Assembly: GCA_002296055.1 (NCBI GenBank)
Contig: DBHE01000106.1
Location: 1-15,629, forward strand
Direction: 5' to 3'
Length of the DNA: 15,629 bases
Source of the DNA: Pseudomonadaceae bacterium UBA836
GTDB lineage: Bacteria; Pseudomonadota; Gammaproteobacteria; Pseudomonadales; Pseudomonadaceae
In this document: piece by piece, positions 6,785 to 14,840 of the stretch
Position numbering within the stretch: the stretch's first letter is position 1
Layout of the letters: every line of letters starts with the position of its first letter
Translations under genes and position numbers: made by a program
Notes under the pieces: model-generated
What the model saw: the letters and a program-made list of their open reading frames with translations, nothing else
Databases searched by the model: none
What the model was told of the DNA's origin: nothing

Positions 6785-8287
6785 ATGCTTGCCTCTGTGC
6801 CGTCGCTATTACATTCCCGTGAGCAGACTCGCGCGTTGGATGCGGCATTGATTGCATCGGGCCTATCCGGCCTGGAATTGATGCAGCGCGCCGCAGACGC
6901 TGCCTGGGCGGTGGTGCAGCAGTGCTGGCCGCACTACCGACGCATGACGGTGTTGTGCGGTAGCGGCAACAACGCAGGTGATGGCTACCTTCTGGCCAGT
7001 CTGGCGCATGCTGCAGGCTGGCAGGTGAGCGTTCTGACGCTGTCGCCGCCGGAGCGCTTGCGCGATGATGCGGCGCTGGCCTGGCAACAGGCCAGCGCCG
7101 CTGGTATTGTCGCCGCCCCCTGGTGCGCAGGCTGCGAGCTGGCGGGGGTAGTCGTTGATGCGATGTTGGGCACCGGCGTGCGTGGCCAGGTACGGGCGCA
7201 GTATGCAGAGGCTATTGCTGCGGTGAATCAGGCTGATCATCCGGTGCTGGCGCTGGATATTCCTAGCGGCCTGGATGCCGACTGCGGCGTACCACTGGGA
7301 CAGGCGGTATGTGCGACAGCAACCGTTACCTTTATCAGTGTCAAGCCGGGCCTGTTAACGGGGCAAGGGCCGGAGTACTGCGGGCGGCTGGAGTTTGCGC
7401 CGCTGGTGGCGCAATTACCTGAGTCGGTGCCGGCCGTGATGGAACATTTGCTGCCTGAGCGTTGGCTGCACTGCCTGCCGCCCCGGCAGCGGGCGGCGCA
7501 CAAGGGGCGTTTTGGTCATCTGCTGTTGGTTGGTGGAGGGCCTGGTATGGGCGGCGCCATCATGCTGGCCGCCGAAGCTGCGTTGCACGCTGGCGCAGGC
7601 AAGGTCAGCGTGGCAACGGCGGCAGAGCACGTTGCGCCGATGCTGGCGCGGCAGCCTGAAGTGATGGTGCATGCGGTGGCGCAGCCGTCGGAGCTGCAGG
7701 CACTGTTGCTGCAGGCAGATGCGGTGGTGGTCGGGCCTGGGTTGGGAAAGTCCGCCTGGGCTCAGCAGTGTCTCGACGCCTGTCTCGCGCTTGATAAGCC
7801 TCGGGTCCTGGATGCCGATGCGCTCAATTTGTTGGCCGCAGGTTCCGGTTTGCCGACGCTGGGCGCAGAGGTGGTGATTACGCCGCATCCGGCAGAGGCT
7901 GGTCGGCTGCTTGCTATGGCTACTCGTGATGTGTCGCAGGATCGTCTGGGCGCTGTACGGCAACTGGTTGAACAGCTGGGCTGTCAGGTGGTGCTCAAGG
8001 GCGCCGGCTCGTTGATCGCAGGGCCGCAGGCCGACGCGCTATTGCCAGCGCTGTGCAGCGCGGGCAATCCAGGTATGGCGGTCGGCGGTATGGGTGATGT
8101 GTTATCGGGTTTGCTTGGCGCCTTGCTGGCCCAGCGCGTTCCCGCTGCGCAGGCGGCGCGTTATGCTGTGTTGGTGCATGCGTTGGCCGGAGATCGGCTG
8201 GCACAAGCGGTTGGGGAGGTTGGCTTGCGGGCCAGCGAGATGGCGCCGGTTATACGCAGTATCTTGAATCAACGGGGAGCGGTATGA
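6785..8287 (+). CDS. nnr: Bifunctional NAD(P)HX epimerase / dehydratase
   Basis: 500 residues with two repair domains fused, as in E. coli YjeF. Hydrated NADH or NADPH (NADHX/NADPHX) is epimerised by the N-terminal half and dehydrated, with a nucleoside phosphate as energy source, by the C-terminal half. The epimerase half (about 1-215) shows GSGNNAGDGYLLA at 59-71, D125 in VVDAMLGTG and VKPGLLTGQG near 186. The dehydratase half (about 230-500) shows the HKGRFGHLLLVGGG entry at 239-252, VVGPGLGKS at 315-323, DADALNLL at 343-350, TPHPAEAGRLL at 366-376, KGAGSLI at 405-411 and the catalytic GGMGDVLSGLLGALLAQ at 434-450 with D438. tsaE starts inside its stop codon (ATGA overlap). Confidence 0.96.
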   Translation: MLASVPSLLHSREQTRALDAALIASGLSGLELMQRAADAAWAVVQQCWPHYRRMTVLCGSGNNAGDGYLLASLAHAAGWQVSVLTLSPPERLRDDAALAWQQASAAGIVAAPWCAGCELAGVVVDAMLGTGVRGQVRAQYAEAIAAVNQADHPVLALDIPSGLDADCGVPLGQAVCATATVTFISVKPGLLTGQGPEYCGRLEFAPLVAQLPESVPAVMEHLLPERWLHCLPPRQRAAHKGRFGHLLLVGGGPGMGGAIMLAAEAALHAGAGKVSVATAAEHVAPMLARQPEVMVHAVAQPSELQALLLQADAVVVGPGLGKSAWAQQCLDACLALDKPRVLDADALNLLAAGSGLPTLGAEVVITPHPAEAGRLLAMATRDVSQDRLGAVRQLVEQLGCQVVLKGAGSLIAGPQADALLPALCSAGNPGMAVGGMGDVLSGLLGALLAQRVPAAQAARYAVLVHALAGDRLAQAVGEVGLRASEMAPVIRSILNQRGAV

Positions 8288-8757
8288 AGCTGGAATTACT
8301 GGCCAACGGTGAAAATGCCATGGTTACGCTCGGGGCGCAGATTGCCGCCGCGCTTGAGGGGCGAGGTGTCGTGTATCTGGAAGGTAATCTGGGGATGGGC
8401 AAAACCACCCTCAGCCGTGGCATTATCCGCGCGCTGGGGCATGCCGGCGCCGTCAAGAGCCCAACTTATACCCTGGTGGAACCCTACGAGCTGGGGCCGG
8501 TCAACGTATATCATTTCGACCTTTATCGCCTGGCCAGTCCGGAAGAACTGGAGTTTCTAGGGGTGCGCGATTACTTTGACGGCGACAATCTGTGTCTGGT
8601 GGAGTGGCCTGAGAAGGGTGCGGGTGCTTTGCCAAGGCCTGATCTGACGATTACCATTGACGCTGTGGGCACCGGGCGGCGTCTGACGCTGACTGCCGGC
8701 GGCCCACATGGTCAGGCGACCTGCCAACGGATACAACAAATGCGGAGTGAAGGCTAG
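8284..8757 (+). CDS. tsaE: tRNA threonylcarbamoyladenosine biosynthesis ATPase TsaE
   Basis: 157 residues. TsaE (YjeE) is the P-loop ATPase that works with TsaB and TsaD to make t6A at position 37 of tRNAs reading ANN codons. The Walker A motif GNLGMGKTT is at 34-42, followed by the family blocks KSPTYTLVEPY at 58-68, YHFDLYRL at 76-83 with EELEFLG at 87-93, and LVEWPEKG at 105-112. The start ATG overlaps the nnr stop by 4 nt, implying coupled translation; a single base separates its stop from the amiB GTG start. Confidence 0.95.
   Translation: MKLELLANGENAMVTLGAQIAAALEGRGVVYLEGNLGMGKTTLSRGIIRALGHAGAVKSPTYTLVEPYELGPVNVYHFDLYRLASPEELEFLGVRDYFDGDNLCLVEWPEKGAGALPRPDLTITIDAVGTGRRLTLTAGGPHGQATCQRIQQMRSEG
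8749..8753 (+). promoter_or_regulatory. Ribosome binding site deciding the amiB start
   Basis: GAAGG lies 5 nt before the GTG at 8759 and 14 nt before the ATG at 8768, so it favours GTG as the amiB start. Confidence 0.6.
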
Positions 8758-8758
8758 C

Positions 8759-10180
8759 GTGATACGCATGACCGGGGGAAAGCGCCGGCTGACGCTGCTC
8801 AGTGCAGTGCTGCTGATCGGCCTGTGTGTGCAATGGGCGCAGGCGGCTGACATTAAAAGTGTTCGCCTGTGGCGTGCGCCGGATAACACGCGTCTGGTGT
8901 TTGATCTCAGCGGGCCTGCCGAGCACACTCTTTTTACCCTGTCCAATCCTGAACGCATTGTTATCGATATCAGCAATGCGCGGCTGACGGCCAATACCAG
9001 TGGCCTGGAGCTTGATAATACGCCGCTCACCGGCCTGCGCTCGGCGCCTCGCGATGGCGGCGACCTGCGTGTCGTGCTTGACCTGTCTGCGGCGGTTAAT
9101 CCTAAGAGTTTTGTGCTGCCGCCTAACCAGCAGTACGGCGACCGTCTGGTGGTCGACTTGTTTGATCAGACGCCACGGCAAGCCGCCAGCCTGCCTGCGC
9201 CGCCCCAGCCGAGCGCCTCGCCGTTGCCGCAGACGCCCACTCGCTCGGCCAGTGAAGCGGGTGATCGGGATATCATCGTTGCCATCGACGCCGGGCATGG
9301 CGGCGAAGACCCGGGGGCCATCGGTCATGGTGGCGCCCGCGAGAAAGACGTGGTGCTTGCCATCTCCCGCGACCTGAAACGCCTGATAGATGCGGAGCCG
9401 GGTTTTCGGGCCGAGCTGGTGCGTACCGGCGACTACTTTATTCCGCTGCGCCGGCGTACCGAGATCGCCCGCCAGCACAACGCCGACCTTTTTGTATCCA
9501 TTCATGCCGATGCGTTCACACGGGCCAGCGCCAACGGCGCGTCAGTATTCGCGCTGTCGGACCGGGGGGCGACCTCTGAAACGGCGCGCCTGCTGGCTGA
9601 CCGGGAAAATCGCTCCGACTTGATCGGTGGGGTGGGCGGCGTCAGTCTGGACAACAAGGATCAGGTACTTGCCAGCGTGCTGCTGGACCTGTCGATGACT
9701 GCCACCTTGTCGGCCAGTCTGGATGTCGGTCAGCAGGTGCTGTCATCGGTAGGTCAGATTAATCGCCTGCACAAACCACGCGTCGAGCAGGCTGGGTTTA
9801 TGGTGTTGAAGTCGGCGGATATTCCGTCAATTCTGGTCGAGACCGGGTTTATCTCCAACCCAGGTGAGGCCCGCAAGCTGGTGACACGAAACCATCAGCA
9901 GTCGATGGCGCGCGCGATTTTTACCGGGGTTAAGGGCTATTTTCACCGTAACCCTCCGCCTGGTACCCGGGTAGCCGCGATGAAGGCCGACGGCCGTCTT
10001 GCGCAAGGGCCGCGTGAGCACACGGTCCGACGTGGCGACAGCCTGTCTGCCATTGCCAACATTTACCAGGTGTCGCTGGCTAGCCTGCGCGACGCCAACA
10101 ATCTTTCCTCCGACCAGATTCGCGTTGGCCAGGTGCTGAAGGTGCCGGCCAGCAGCATGCTGGTCCAGAACGAACGCTGA
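8759..10180 (+). CDS. amiB: N-acetylmuramoyl-L-alanine amidase AmiB
   Basis: 473 residues from GTG. AmiB cleaves the amide bond between muramic acid and the stem peptide, splitting septal peptidoglycan during daughter-cell separation. A basic N-terminus and hydrophobic stretch ending CVQWAQA-A (cut near residue 29-30) form an export signal. Then come an AMIN domain (about 31-133), an Ala/Pro/Ser linker, a zinc amidase_3 domain (about 172-396) with ligands H180 (DAGHGG), E195 (REKD) and H249 (SIHAD) and catalytic E361 (LVETGF), and a C-terminal LysM domain (about 420-464, [13 protein letters not shown] to VGQVLKVP). Start options are GTG 8759, ATG 8768 (both give a sound signal peptide) and an ATG at 8708 inside tsaE, which is unlikely. 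mutL follows after 1 nt. Confidence 0.94.
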   Translation: MIRMTGGKRRLTLLSAVLLIGLCVQWAQAADIKSVRLWRAPDNTRLVFDLSGPAEHTLFTLSNPERIVIDISNARLTANTSGLELDNTPLTGLRSAPRDGGDLRVVLDLSAAVNPKSFVLPPNQQYGDRLVVDLFDQTPRQAASLPAPPQPSASPLPQTPTRSASEAGDRDIIVAIDAGHGGEDPGAIGHGGAREKDVVLAISRDLKRLIDAEPGFRAELVRTGDYFIPLRRRTEIARQHNADLFVSIHADAFTRASANGASVFALSDRGATSETARLLADRENRSDLIGGVGGVSLDNKDQVLASVLLDLSMTATLSASLDVGQQVLSSVGQINRLHKPRVEQAGFMVLKSADIPSILVETGFISNPGEARKLVTRNHQQSMARAIFTGVKGYFHRNPPPGTRVAAMKADGRLAQGPREHTVRRGDSLSAIANIYQVSLASLRDANNLSSDQIRVGQVLKVPASSMLVQNER

Positions 10181-10181
10181 T

Positions 10182-12038
10182 ATGTCCCGTATTCAATTAT
10201 TGAGCCCGCGTCTGGCTAACCAGATCGCGGCCGGGGAGGTCGTTGAGCGTCCTGCCTCGGTGATTAAGGAGTTGCTGGAAAATAGCCTGGATGCGGGCGC
10301 CAAGCGCATCGATATCGATGTTGAGCAGGGCGGCGTAAAGCTCCTGCGCGTGCGTGATGATGGCTCGGGTATCGAGCAGGACGACCTGCCGCTGGCGCTG
10401 TCGCGCCATGCCACCAGCAAGATTCGTGACCTTGACGACCTAGAGGCGGTGGCCACCCTTGGGTTTCGTGGCGAGGCGCTGGCCTCGGTCAGTTCGGTCT
10501 CGCGGCTGACGTTGACCTCCTGCCCGCTGGGCGCTGACCAGGCCTGGCAGGTCGAGACCGAAGGCCGGGATATGGCACCCAGCGTGCGTCCGGCTGCTCA
10601 TCCACGGGGGACGACGGTCGAGGTTCGCGACCTGTTCTTCAATACTCCAGCGCGGCGCAAGTTTCTGCGCACCGAGAAAACCGAGTTTGGCCATCTGGAA
10701 GAGGTGGTCAAGCGCCTGGCGCTGTCACGCTTTGATGTCGCTTTCAACCTGCGTCATAACGGTCGCCCGGTGCTCGGCTTGCCGCCGGCGCAGACCGAGC
10801 AGGAGGCTCGGCGCCGCGTGGCGAGCGTCTGCGGGCCGGCCTTTGTCGAACAGTCGCGGCAGATTGACAGCGAGCGCAGCGGTCTTCGTCTTTGGGGTTG
10901 GGTCGGGTTGCCTACCTTTTCGCGCAGCCAGGCTGACCTGCAGTACTTTTTTGTTAACGGTCGGATGATCAAGGACAAACTGGTGGCGCACGCGGTGCGT
11001 CAGGCCTATCGAGATGTGCTGTTTCATGGCCGCCATCCGACCTTTGTGCTGTTTATGGAGCTGGATCCGGCTGTAGTGGACGTGAATGTGCATCCGACCA
11101 AGCACGAGGTGCGCTTTCGTGACGGCCGCATGGTCCACGATTTTCTCTTCAGTACCTTGTATCGTGCGCTGGCTGACCAGCGACCCGGTGATCAGGGTGA
11201 TGCCGATCAGGCCTCAGGTCAGCCGCCATCGCCAGTCAGTCAGCCTGCCGTCAGCGGCCTGGATGCCGGCGTGTTCTCGGGCCAGCAGCGTATGGTGTTG
11301 AACGAGGCGCCGCCGGCCTGGAGTGCAACGCCCGCCAACAGCTATGTTCCGCCAGCACCGCCGCCCCAGGGCGCGGCAGCCGCCTATGCCGGGCTGTATG
11401 GCAATGGCGGTGCATCGGCGCCGAGTCTGCCGGCTTCGGTGGAGGGTGAGGATGTGCCGCCGCTGGGCTATGCGGTGGCGCAGATGCACGGCGTTTTTAT
11501 TATCGCCGAGAATGCCGCCGGTATGGTCATTGTCGATATGCACGCGGCGCATGAGCGCATCACCTATGAGCGTTTGAAGCAGGCAATGGACCAGGAAGGG
11601 CTGCGCAGTCAGCCGTTATTGGTACCTGCAAGCATGGCAGTGAGTCAGCGCGAAGCCGATTGTGCGGATGAACATGCGGCCTGGTTTCAGAAGCTCGGCA
11701 TGTCATTGCAGCGCATGGGGCCGGAAACCCTGGCGATCCGCGAGGTACCTTCGCTGCTGCGCCAAGCTGATGCCGAGCCGCTGGTGCGCGACGTGTTGAG
11801 TGATTTGCTGGAATACGGCAGTAGCGACCGTATTCAGGCGCACTTGAATGAGCTGTTATCTACCATGGCTTGCCACGGGTCGGTGCGCGCCAATCGGCGG
11901 CTGACCCTGGCCGAGATGAACGCGCTGTTGCGTGATATGGAGCAAACCGAACGCAGCGGTCAGTGTAACCACGGTCGCCCGACCTGGACGCAGCTGAGCA
12001 TGACCGAGCTGGACAAGCTGTTTATGCGGGGGCGCTGA
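10182..12038 (+). CDS. mutL: DNA mismatch repair protein MutL, endonuclease-type
   Basis: 618 residues. MutL couples MutS mismatch recognition to strand removal. The N-terminal GHKL ATPase shows [14 protein letters not shown] (E30 as general base, N34), DDGSGI at 59-64 and [10 protein letters not shown] at 94-103; [11 protein letters not shown] at 302-312 closes the second N-terminal subdomain. Residues about 333-425 are a Pro/Ala/Gly-rich linker. The C-terminal dimer domain carries [12 protein letters not shown] at 452-463, a variant of the metal-binding DQHA(X)2E(X)4E endonuclease motif, plus ACHGSVRAN at 563-571, CNHGRP at 595-600 and a final FMRGR, and QPLLVP at 477-482 like a beta-clamp binding motif. 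This indicates a nicking MutL, as reported for Pseudomonas, which lacks MutH. No clear Shine-Dalgarno; translation is probably coupled to amiB. Confidence 0.96.
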   Translation: MSRIQLLSPRLANQIAAGEVVERPASVIKELLENSLDAGAKRIDIDVEQGGVKLLRVRDDGSGIEQDDLPLALSRHATSKIRDLDDLEAVATLGFRGEALASVSSVSRLTLTSCPLGADQAWQVETEGRDMAPSVRPAAHPRGTTVEVRDLFFNTPARRKFLRTEKTEFGHLEEVVKRLALSRFDVAFNLRHNGRPVLGLPPAQTEQEARRRVASVCGPAFVEQSRQIDSERSGLRLWGWVGLPTFSRSQADLQYFFVNGRMIKDKLVAHAVRQAYRDVLFHGRHPTFVLFMELDPAVVDVNVHPTKHEVRFRDGRMVHDFLFSTLYRALADQRPGDQGDADQASGQPPSPVSQPAVSGLDAGVFSGQQRMVLNEAPPAWSATPANSYVPPAPPPQGAAAAYAGLYGNGGASAPSLPASVEGEDVPPLGYAVAQMHGVFIIAENAAGMVIVDMHAAHERITYERLKQAMDQEGLRSQPLLVPASMAVSQREADCADEHAAWFQKLGMSLQRMGPETLAIREVPSLLRQADAEPLVRDVLSDLLEYGSSDRIQAHLNELLSTMACHGSVRANRRLTLAEMNALLRDMEQTERSGQCNHGRPTWTQLSMTELDKLFMRGR

Positions 12039-13024
12039 TGGCGGCTCCCGATGAGTCTGCGGCGCTGCCGCCGGTGATATGCCTGATGGGGCCAACCGCG
12101 TCCGGCAAGACCGACCTGGCGATGTATCTGTACGATCAGTTTCCCTGCGAGCTGGTCAGTGTCGATTCGGTGCTGGTCTATCGCGGGATGAATATCGGCG
12201 CCGCCAAGCCTGATGCGCAGACCCTGCAGCGGTATCCGCACCACCTGATCGACATCCTCGACCCGGCCGAGCCCTATTCGGCCGCGCGCTTTCGTGATGA
12301 TGCCTTGGCGCTGATCCGCGATATCACCGCACGTGGCCGCGTGCCGCTGCTGGTGGGTGGCACCATGTTGTACTTCAAGGCTTTGTTTGGTGGTCTCGCC
12401 AACATGCCTTCGGCTGACCCGGCGACCCGAGCGCGTATCGAGCGTCTGGCGCAGGAGCAGGGCTGGCCAGCGGTGCACGCAGCGCTGGCGCAGGTCGATC
12501 CTGTCGCTGCCGAGCGTATTCATCCCAATGATCCGCAGCGGATTTCACGAGCTTATGAGGTGTTTCTCGCCAGCGGGATTACACTTACTCAATGGCATCA
12601 GCGTCAGCACGCAGAAAAAGCCTCTGATCAGCCGCCCGGCACCGGTGTTTTACCTTATACTGTGCGCTATCTGGCGGTTGCTCCCCGGGAGCGCGCAGTG
12701 TTGCACGAACGAATTGCCGAACGTTTTACGCAGATGTTGCAACAAGGGCTGATTTCCGAGGTCGAAGCCCTGCATGCGCGTGGTGATCTGGACGTCAGCA
12801 TGCCCTCGATTCGGGCGGTCGGTTATCGACAGGCTTGGGATTATCTGGAAGGGCGGCTGGACTACGAGCAGATGCGTGAACGGGGCATCATCGCAACGCG
12901 CCAGTTGGCCAAGCGGCAGTTTACCTGGTTGCGTGGCTGGAATGAGCCGATTGAGTGGCTTGACAGTCTCGACCCGAAAAGATTCGAGCGGGCCTTGAAA
13001 GTGCTGCAGACGGCCTCATTATGA
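12038..13024 (+). CDS. miaA: tRNA dimethylallyltransferase MiaA
   Basis: 328 residues. MiaA transfers a dimethylallyl group to A37 of tRNAs that read UNN codons, the first step toward ms2i6A. The Walker A motif GPTASGKT is at 18-25, then [17 protein letters not shown] at 42-58 (D43 in the conserved VDS), [11 protein letters not shown] at 106-116 and [15 protein letters not shown] at 162-176; the C-terminal part has [15 protein letters not shown] and [15 protein letters not shown] as expected. The ATG overlaps the mutL stop (TGATG), which couples the two. A 132-bp gap follows before hfq. In E. coli promoters inside and after miaA feed hfq; the same is plausible here but I cannot place one firmly. 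Confidence 0.96.
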   Translation: MAAPDESAALPPVICLMGPTASGKTDLAMYLYDQFPCELVSVDSVLVYRGMNIGAAKPDAQTLQRYPHHLIDILDPAEPYSAARFRDDALALIRDITARGRVPLLVGGTMLYFKALFGGLANMPSADPATRARIERLAQEQGWPAVHAALAQVDPVAAERIHPNDPQRISRAYEVFLASGITLTQWHQRQHAEKASDQPPGTGVLPYTVRYLAVAPRERAVLHERIAERFTQMLQQGLISEVEALHARGDLDVSMPSIRAVGYRQAWDYLEGRLDYEQMRERGIIATRQLAKRQFTWLRGWNEPIEWLDSLDPKRFERALKVLQTASL

Positions 13025-13037
13025 GGTTTCGACGCTT

Positions 13038-13058
13038 CTGCAAGCTGTGCTTGTGCAG
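13038..13058 (+). other. Bulged hairpin in the miaA-hfq gap
   Basis: CTGCA-AGC, loop TGT, GCT-(TG)-TGCAG: eight pairs with a 2-nt bulge, starting 13 nt beyond the miaA stop. No T-run follows directly (TAACGG), so it is not a typical terminator. It could be an mRNA-end stabiliser, a processing site or a leader element of hfq. Confidence 0.35.
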
Positions 13059-13108
13059 TAACGGTGCCTGCTCGTCTTTTGGATAATGGACAGGCCGGCC
13101 GATTCGCA

Positions 13109-13149
13109 TTGAAATAATGCTCAAAATTATACGGTTTCCATAAAAGGAG
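13109..13149 (+). promoter_or_regulatory. AT-rich hfq leader with promoter-like elements and ribosome site
   Basis: This stretch is clearly richer in A and T than its surroundings. It contains TTGAAA (13109-13114) and TTATAC (13127-13132), but 12 nt apart, too close for a normal sigma70 pair, so any promoter here uses only one of them. A 5-bp inverted repeat ATAAT/ATTAT spans 13114-13130. AAGGAG at 13144-13149, 7 nt before the ATG, is a near-consensus ribosome site. Hfq controls its own mRNA through the leader in E. coli; such control here is conjecture. Confidence 0.4.
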
Positions 13150-13156
13150 TGAGGCA

Positions 13157-13411
13157 ATGTCAAAAGGGCATTCACTACAAGACCCTTACCTGAACGTTCT
13201 GCGCAAGGAACGGGTTCCGGTATCTATCTATCTGGTCAACGGCATCAAGCTGCAGGGGCAGATCGAGTCTTTTGACCAGTTCGTCATTTTGCTGAAGAAC
13301 ACTGTCAGCCAGATGGTCTACAAGCACGCTATTTCCACTGTCGTTCCCGGTCGTCCGGTGCGTCTGCCGACGCAGCCCGGTGCTGACGAAGCCGAGGCCG
13401 GCAATCCCTGA
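13157..13411 (+). CDS. hfq: RNA chaperone Hfq
   Basis: 84 residues, typical for Pseudomonas. Hfq is a hexameric Sm-like ring that pairs small RNAs with mRNAs and, in Pseudomonas, works with Crc in catabolite repression. The N-terminus [29 protein letters not shown] is near-invariant; Q8, D9 and F39 of the Sm1 region ([15 protein letters not shown]) and the Sm2 motif YKHAIST at 55-61 are present. The C-terminal tail is short (about 18 residues), unlike the long tail of E. coli Hfq. Preceded by a strong ribosome site. The stop TGA shares its A with an ATG that opens a minigene leading to hflX. Confidence 0.98.
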   Translation: MSKGHSLQDPYLNVLRKERVPVSIYLVNGIKLQGQIESFDQFVILLKNTVSQMVYKHAISTVVPGRPVRLPTQPGADEAEAGNP

Positions 13412-13428
13412 TGATGCAGGAGGCCTGA
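13411..13428 (+). other. Six-codon in-frame minigene between hfq and hflX
   Basis: ATGATGCAGGAGGCCTGA begins on the last base of the hfq stop codon and ends directly before the hflX TTG start, in the same frame as hflX. It would encode MMQEA. It contains the hflX Shine-Dalgarno AGGAGG at 13418-13423. Ribosomes ending hfq could reinitiate here and then again at TTG. Translation is not shown; the arrangement itself is directly visible. Confidence 0.4.
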
Positions 13429-14730
13429 TTGTTTTTTGAGCGCCATGAAGGGGGTGAACGTGCCATTCTTGTTCACCTCGAAGGTCTGGACGAGCAGCGC
13501 CAGGAAGATCCGCACGAATTTATCGAACTGGTACGTTCCGCCGGCGCTGAAAACGCAGGTTTCCTGACCGTCTCCCGCCACCAGCCCACCCCGCGTTTTC
13601 TTATCGGTAGCGGTAAGGTCGATGAGCTGCGGGCGCTGGTAAAGGCCAGCGAAGGCGAGCTGGTCATTTTCAACCACACCTTGACCCCCAGCCAGGAGCG
13701 CAATCTTGAGCGCGAACTGGAGTGTCGGGTTATTGACCGTACCGGTCTTATTCTGGATATCTTTGCCCAGCGCGCCCGTACCCATGAGGGCAAGTTGCAG
13801 GTGGAGCTGGCCCAGCTAGATCACCTCAGCACCCGTCTGGTACGGGGCTGGACGCACCTTGAGCGCCAGAAAGGCGGTATTGGTCTGCGTGGTCCGGGTG
13901 AGACCCAGCTGGAGACGGACCGTCGCCTGCTGCGTGTACGTATCAAGCAGATTACCAAACGTCTTGAAAAGGTGCGCAGTCAGCGTGATCAGGCGCGCCG
14001 TGCGCGGCGCCGCGCTGAAATCCCGGTGGTTTCACTAGTGGGCTATACCAACGCGGGCAAGTCGACCCTGTTCAATACGCTGACCGTCTCTGAGGTGTAT
14101 GCAGCCGACCAGCTGTTTGCAACGCTGGACCCGACGCTGCGCAGGGTCGAGCTGGCAGACATCGGGCCGGTGATTCTGGCCGATACCGTAGGTTTTATCC
14201 GTCACCTGCCGCACAAGCTGGTCGAAGCGTTTCGCGCGACCCTGGAAGAGTCCAGTCAGGCTGACTTGCTGTTGCATGTGATCGATGCCGCTGATGAAGA
14301 GCGCGAATCCAATGTCGAGCAGGTGCATCATGTGCTTGGTGAGATCGGTGCCCTCGAGCTGCCGATGCTTGAGGTGTACAACAAGATCGACCTGATTGAC
14401 GGGTTTGAGCCGCAAATTCAGCGTGATGAAGACGGTGTGGCGGTGCGCGTCTGGATCTCGGCGCAACAGGGACGCGGGTTGGATCTGCTGGCGCAGGCCA
14501 TCGCTGAGCGGTTGGGGGATGATATTGTGCAGGAGCGCATTCAGCTGGATTATGCCGAGGCTCGTTTGCGCGCCCAGTTTTACGCCGCCGGTGCGGTGCT
14601 GGGTGAGCAGATTGGCGAAGATGGCCGGCAACAGTTGGAAGTGCGCCTGCAACGCAGTGATTTCAATCGCCTGCTCAAGCGCGAGGGTTGGCAGCCGGAG
14701 CAGTTTCTGCAGCAACATACTTTGCAATGA
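13429..14730 (+). CDS. hflX: Ribosome-associated GTPase HflX
   Basis: 433 residues from a TTG start, supported by AGGAGG 5 nt upstream, by an in-frame TGA immediately before TTG, and by the MFFERHxGGERAILVHL N-terminus I recall for Pseudomonas HflX. HflX binds the 50S subunit and splits stalled ribosomes under heat or antibiotic stress. The N-terminal domain has FLIGSGKVDEL at 57-67 and NHTLTPSQERNLE at 82-94; the glycine-rich GGIGLRGPGETQLETDRR block at 149-166 is diagnostic and is followed by a long basic coiled coil (about 166-197). The GTPase motifs are GYTNAGKST (205-213), the switch segment FATLDPTLRR (230-239), DTVGFIRHLP (252-261) and NKID (318-321). The C-terminal domain ends EQFLQQHTLQ. 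Confidence 0.96.
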   Translation: MFFERHEGGERAILVHLEGLDEQRQEDPHEFIELVRSAGAENAGFLTVSRHQPTPRFLIGSGKVDELRALVKASEGELVIFNHTLTPSQERNLERELECRVIDRTGLILDIFAQRARTHEGKLQVELAQLDHLSTRLVRGWTHLERQKGGIGLRGPGETQLETDRRLLRVRIKQITKRLEKVRSQRDQARRARRRAEIPVVSLVGYTNAGKSTLFNTLTVSEVYAADQLFATLDPTLRRVELADIGPVILADTVGFIRHLPHKLVEAFRATLEESSQADLLLHVIDAADEERESNVEQVHHVLGEIGALELPMLEVYNKIDLIDGFEPQIQRDEDGVAVRVWISAQQGRGLDLLAQAIAERLGDDIVQERIQLDYAEARLRAQFYAAGAVLGEQIGEDGRQQLEVRLQRSDFNRLLKREGWQPEQFLQQHTLQ

Positions 14731-14787
14731 AAGCGGGGGAGGCCGGTTCGCGTCCCCTGTCTGGTTTACGGTAGGATTGCACCCTGT

Positions 14788-14809
14788 TTCGGGTCGCTGG
14801 CGGCCCGGA
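14788..14809 (+). terminator. Attenuator-like hairpin before hflK
   Basis: TTCGGGTCG, loop CTGG, CGGCCCGGA: nine pairs including two G-T wobbles, followed by CTTTGATTGGTT. The T-tract is short and broken, so it is at best a weak intrinsic terminator. It sits 31 nt before the hflK start and 57 nt after the hflX stop, where it could tune the hflX:hflK ratio. A second short inverted repeat (GGGGA 14736-14740 with TCCCC 14753-14757) lies earlier in the same 110-bp gap. Confidence 0.4.
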
Positions 14810-14830
14810 CTTTGATTGGTTACAGACAAC

Positions 14831-14835
14831 GGAGA
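14831..14835 (+). promoter_or_regulatory. Ribosome binding site of hflK
   Basis: GGAGA, 5 nt before the ATG at 14841. It supports this start. Confidence 0.7.
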
Positions 14836-14840
14836 ACGCT

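Noticed and set aside
6723..6857. 45-codon N-terminal extension of queG
   Set aside because: It would cross the strong ribosome site and the first codons of nnr and has no counterpart in QueG; the ATG at 6722 gives the family length.
8708..8758. amiB start at the ATG inside tsaE
   Set aside because: It adds 17 residues before a complete signal peptide and overlaps tsaE by 50 nt; GTG 8759 has a well-placed ribosome site.
8651..9505. 284-codon minus-strand open frame
   Set aside because: Antisense to tsaE/amiB; the Arg/Gln/His-rich translation has no domain, and no ribosome site or promoter was seen.
11960..12523. 187-codon minus-strand open frame
   Set aside because: Antisense to the mutL end and miaA start, without domain or ribosome site.
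14035..14829. 264-codon minus-strand open frame
   Set aside because: Antisense to hflX, whose GTPase motifs are unambiguous; typical shadow composition.
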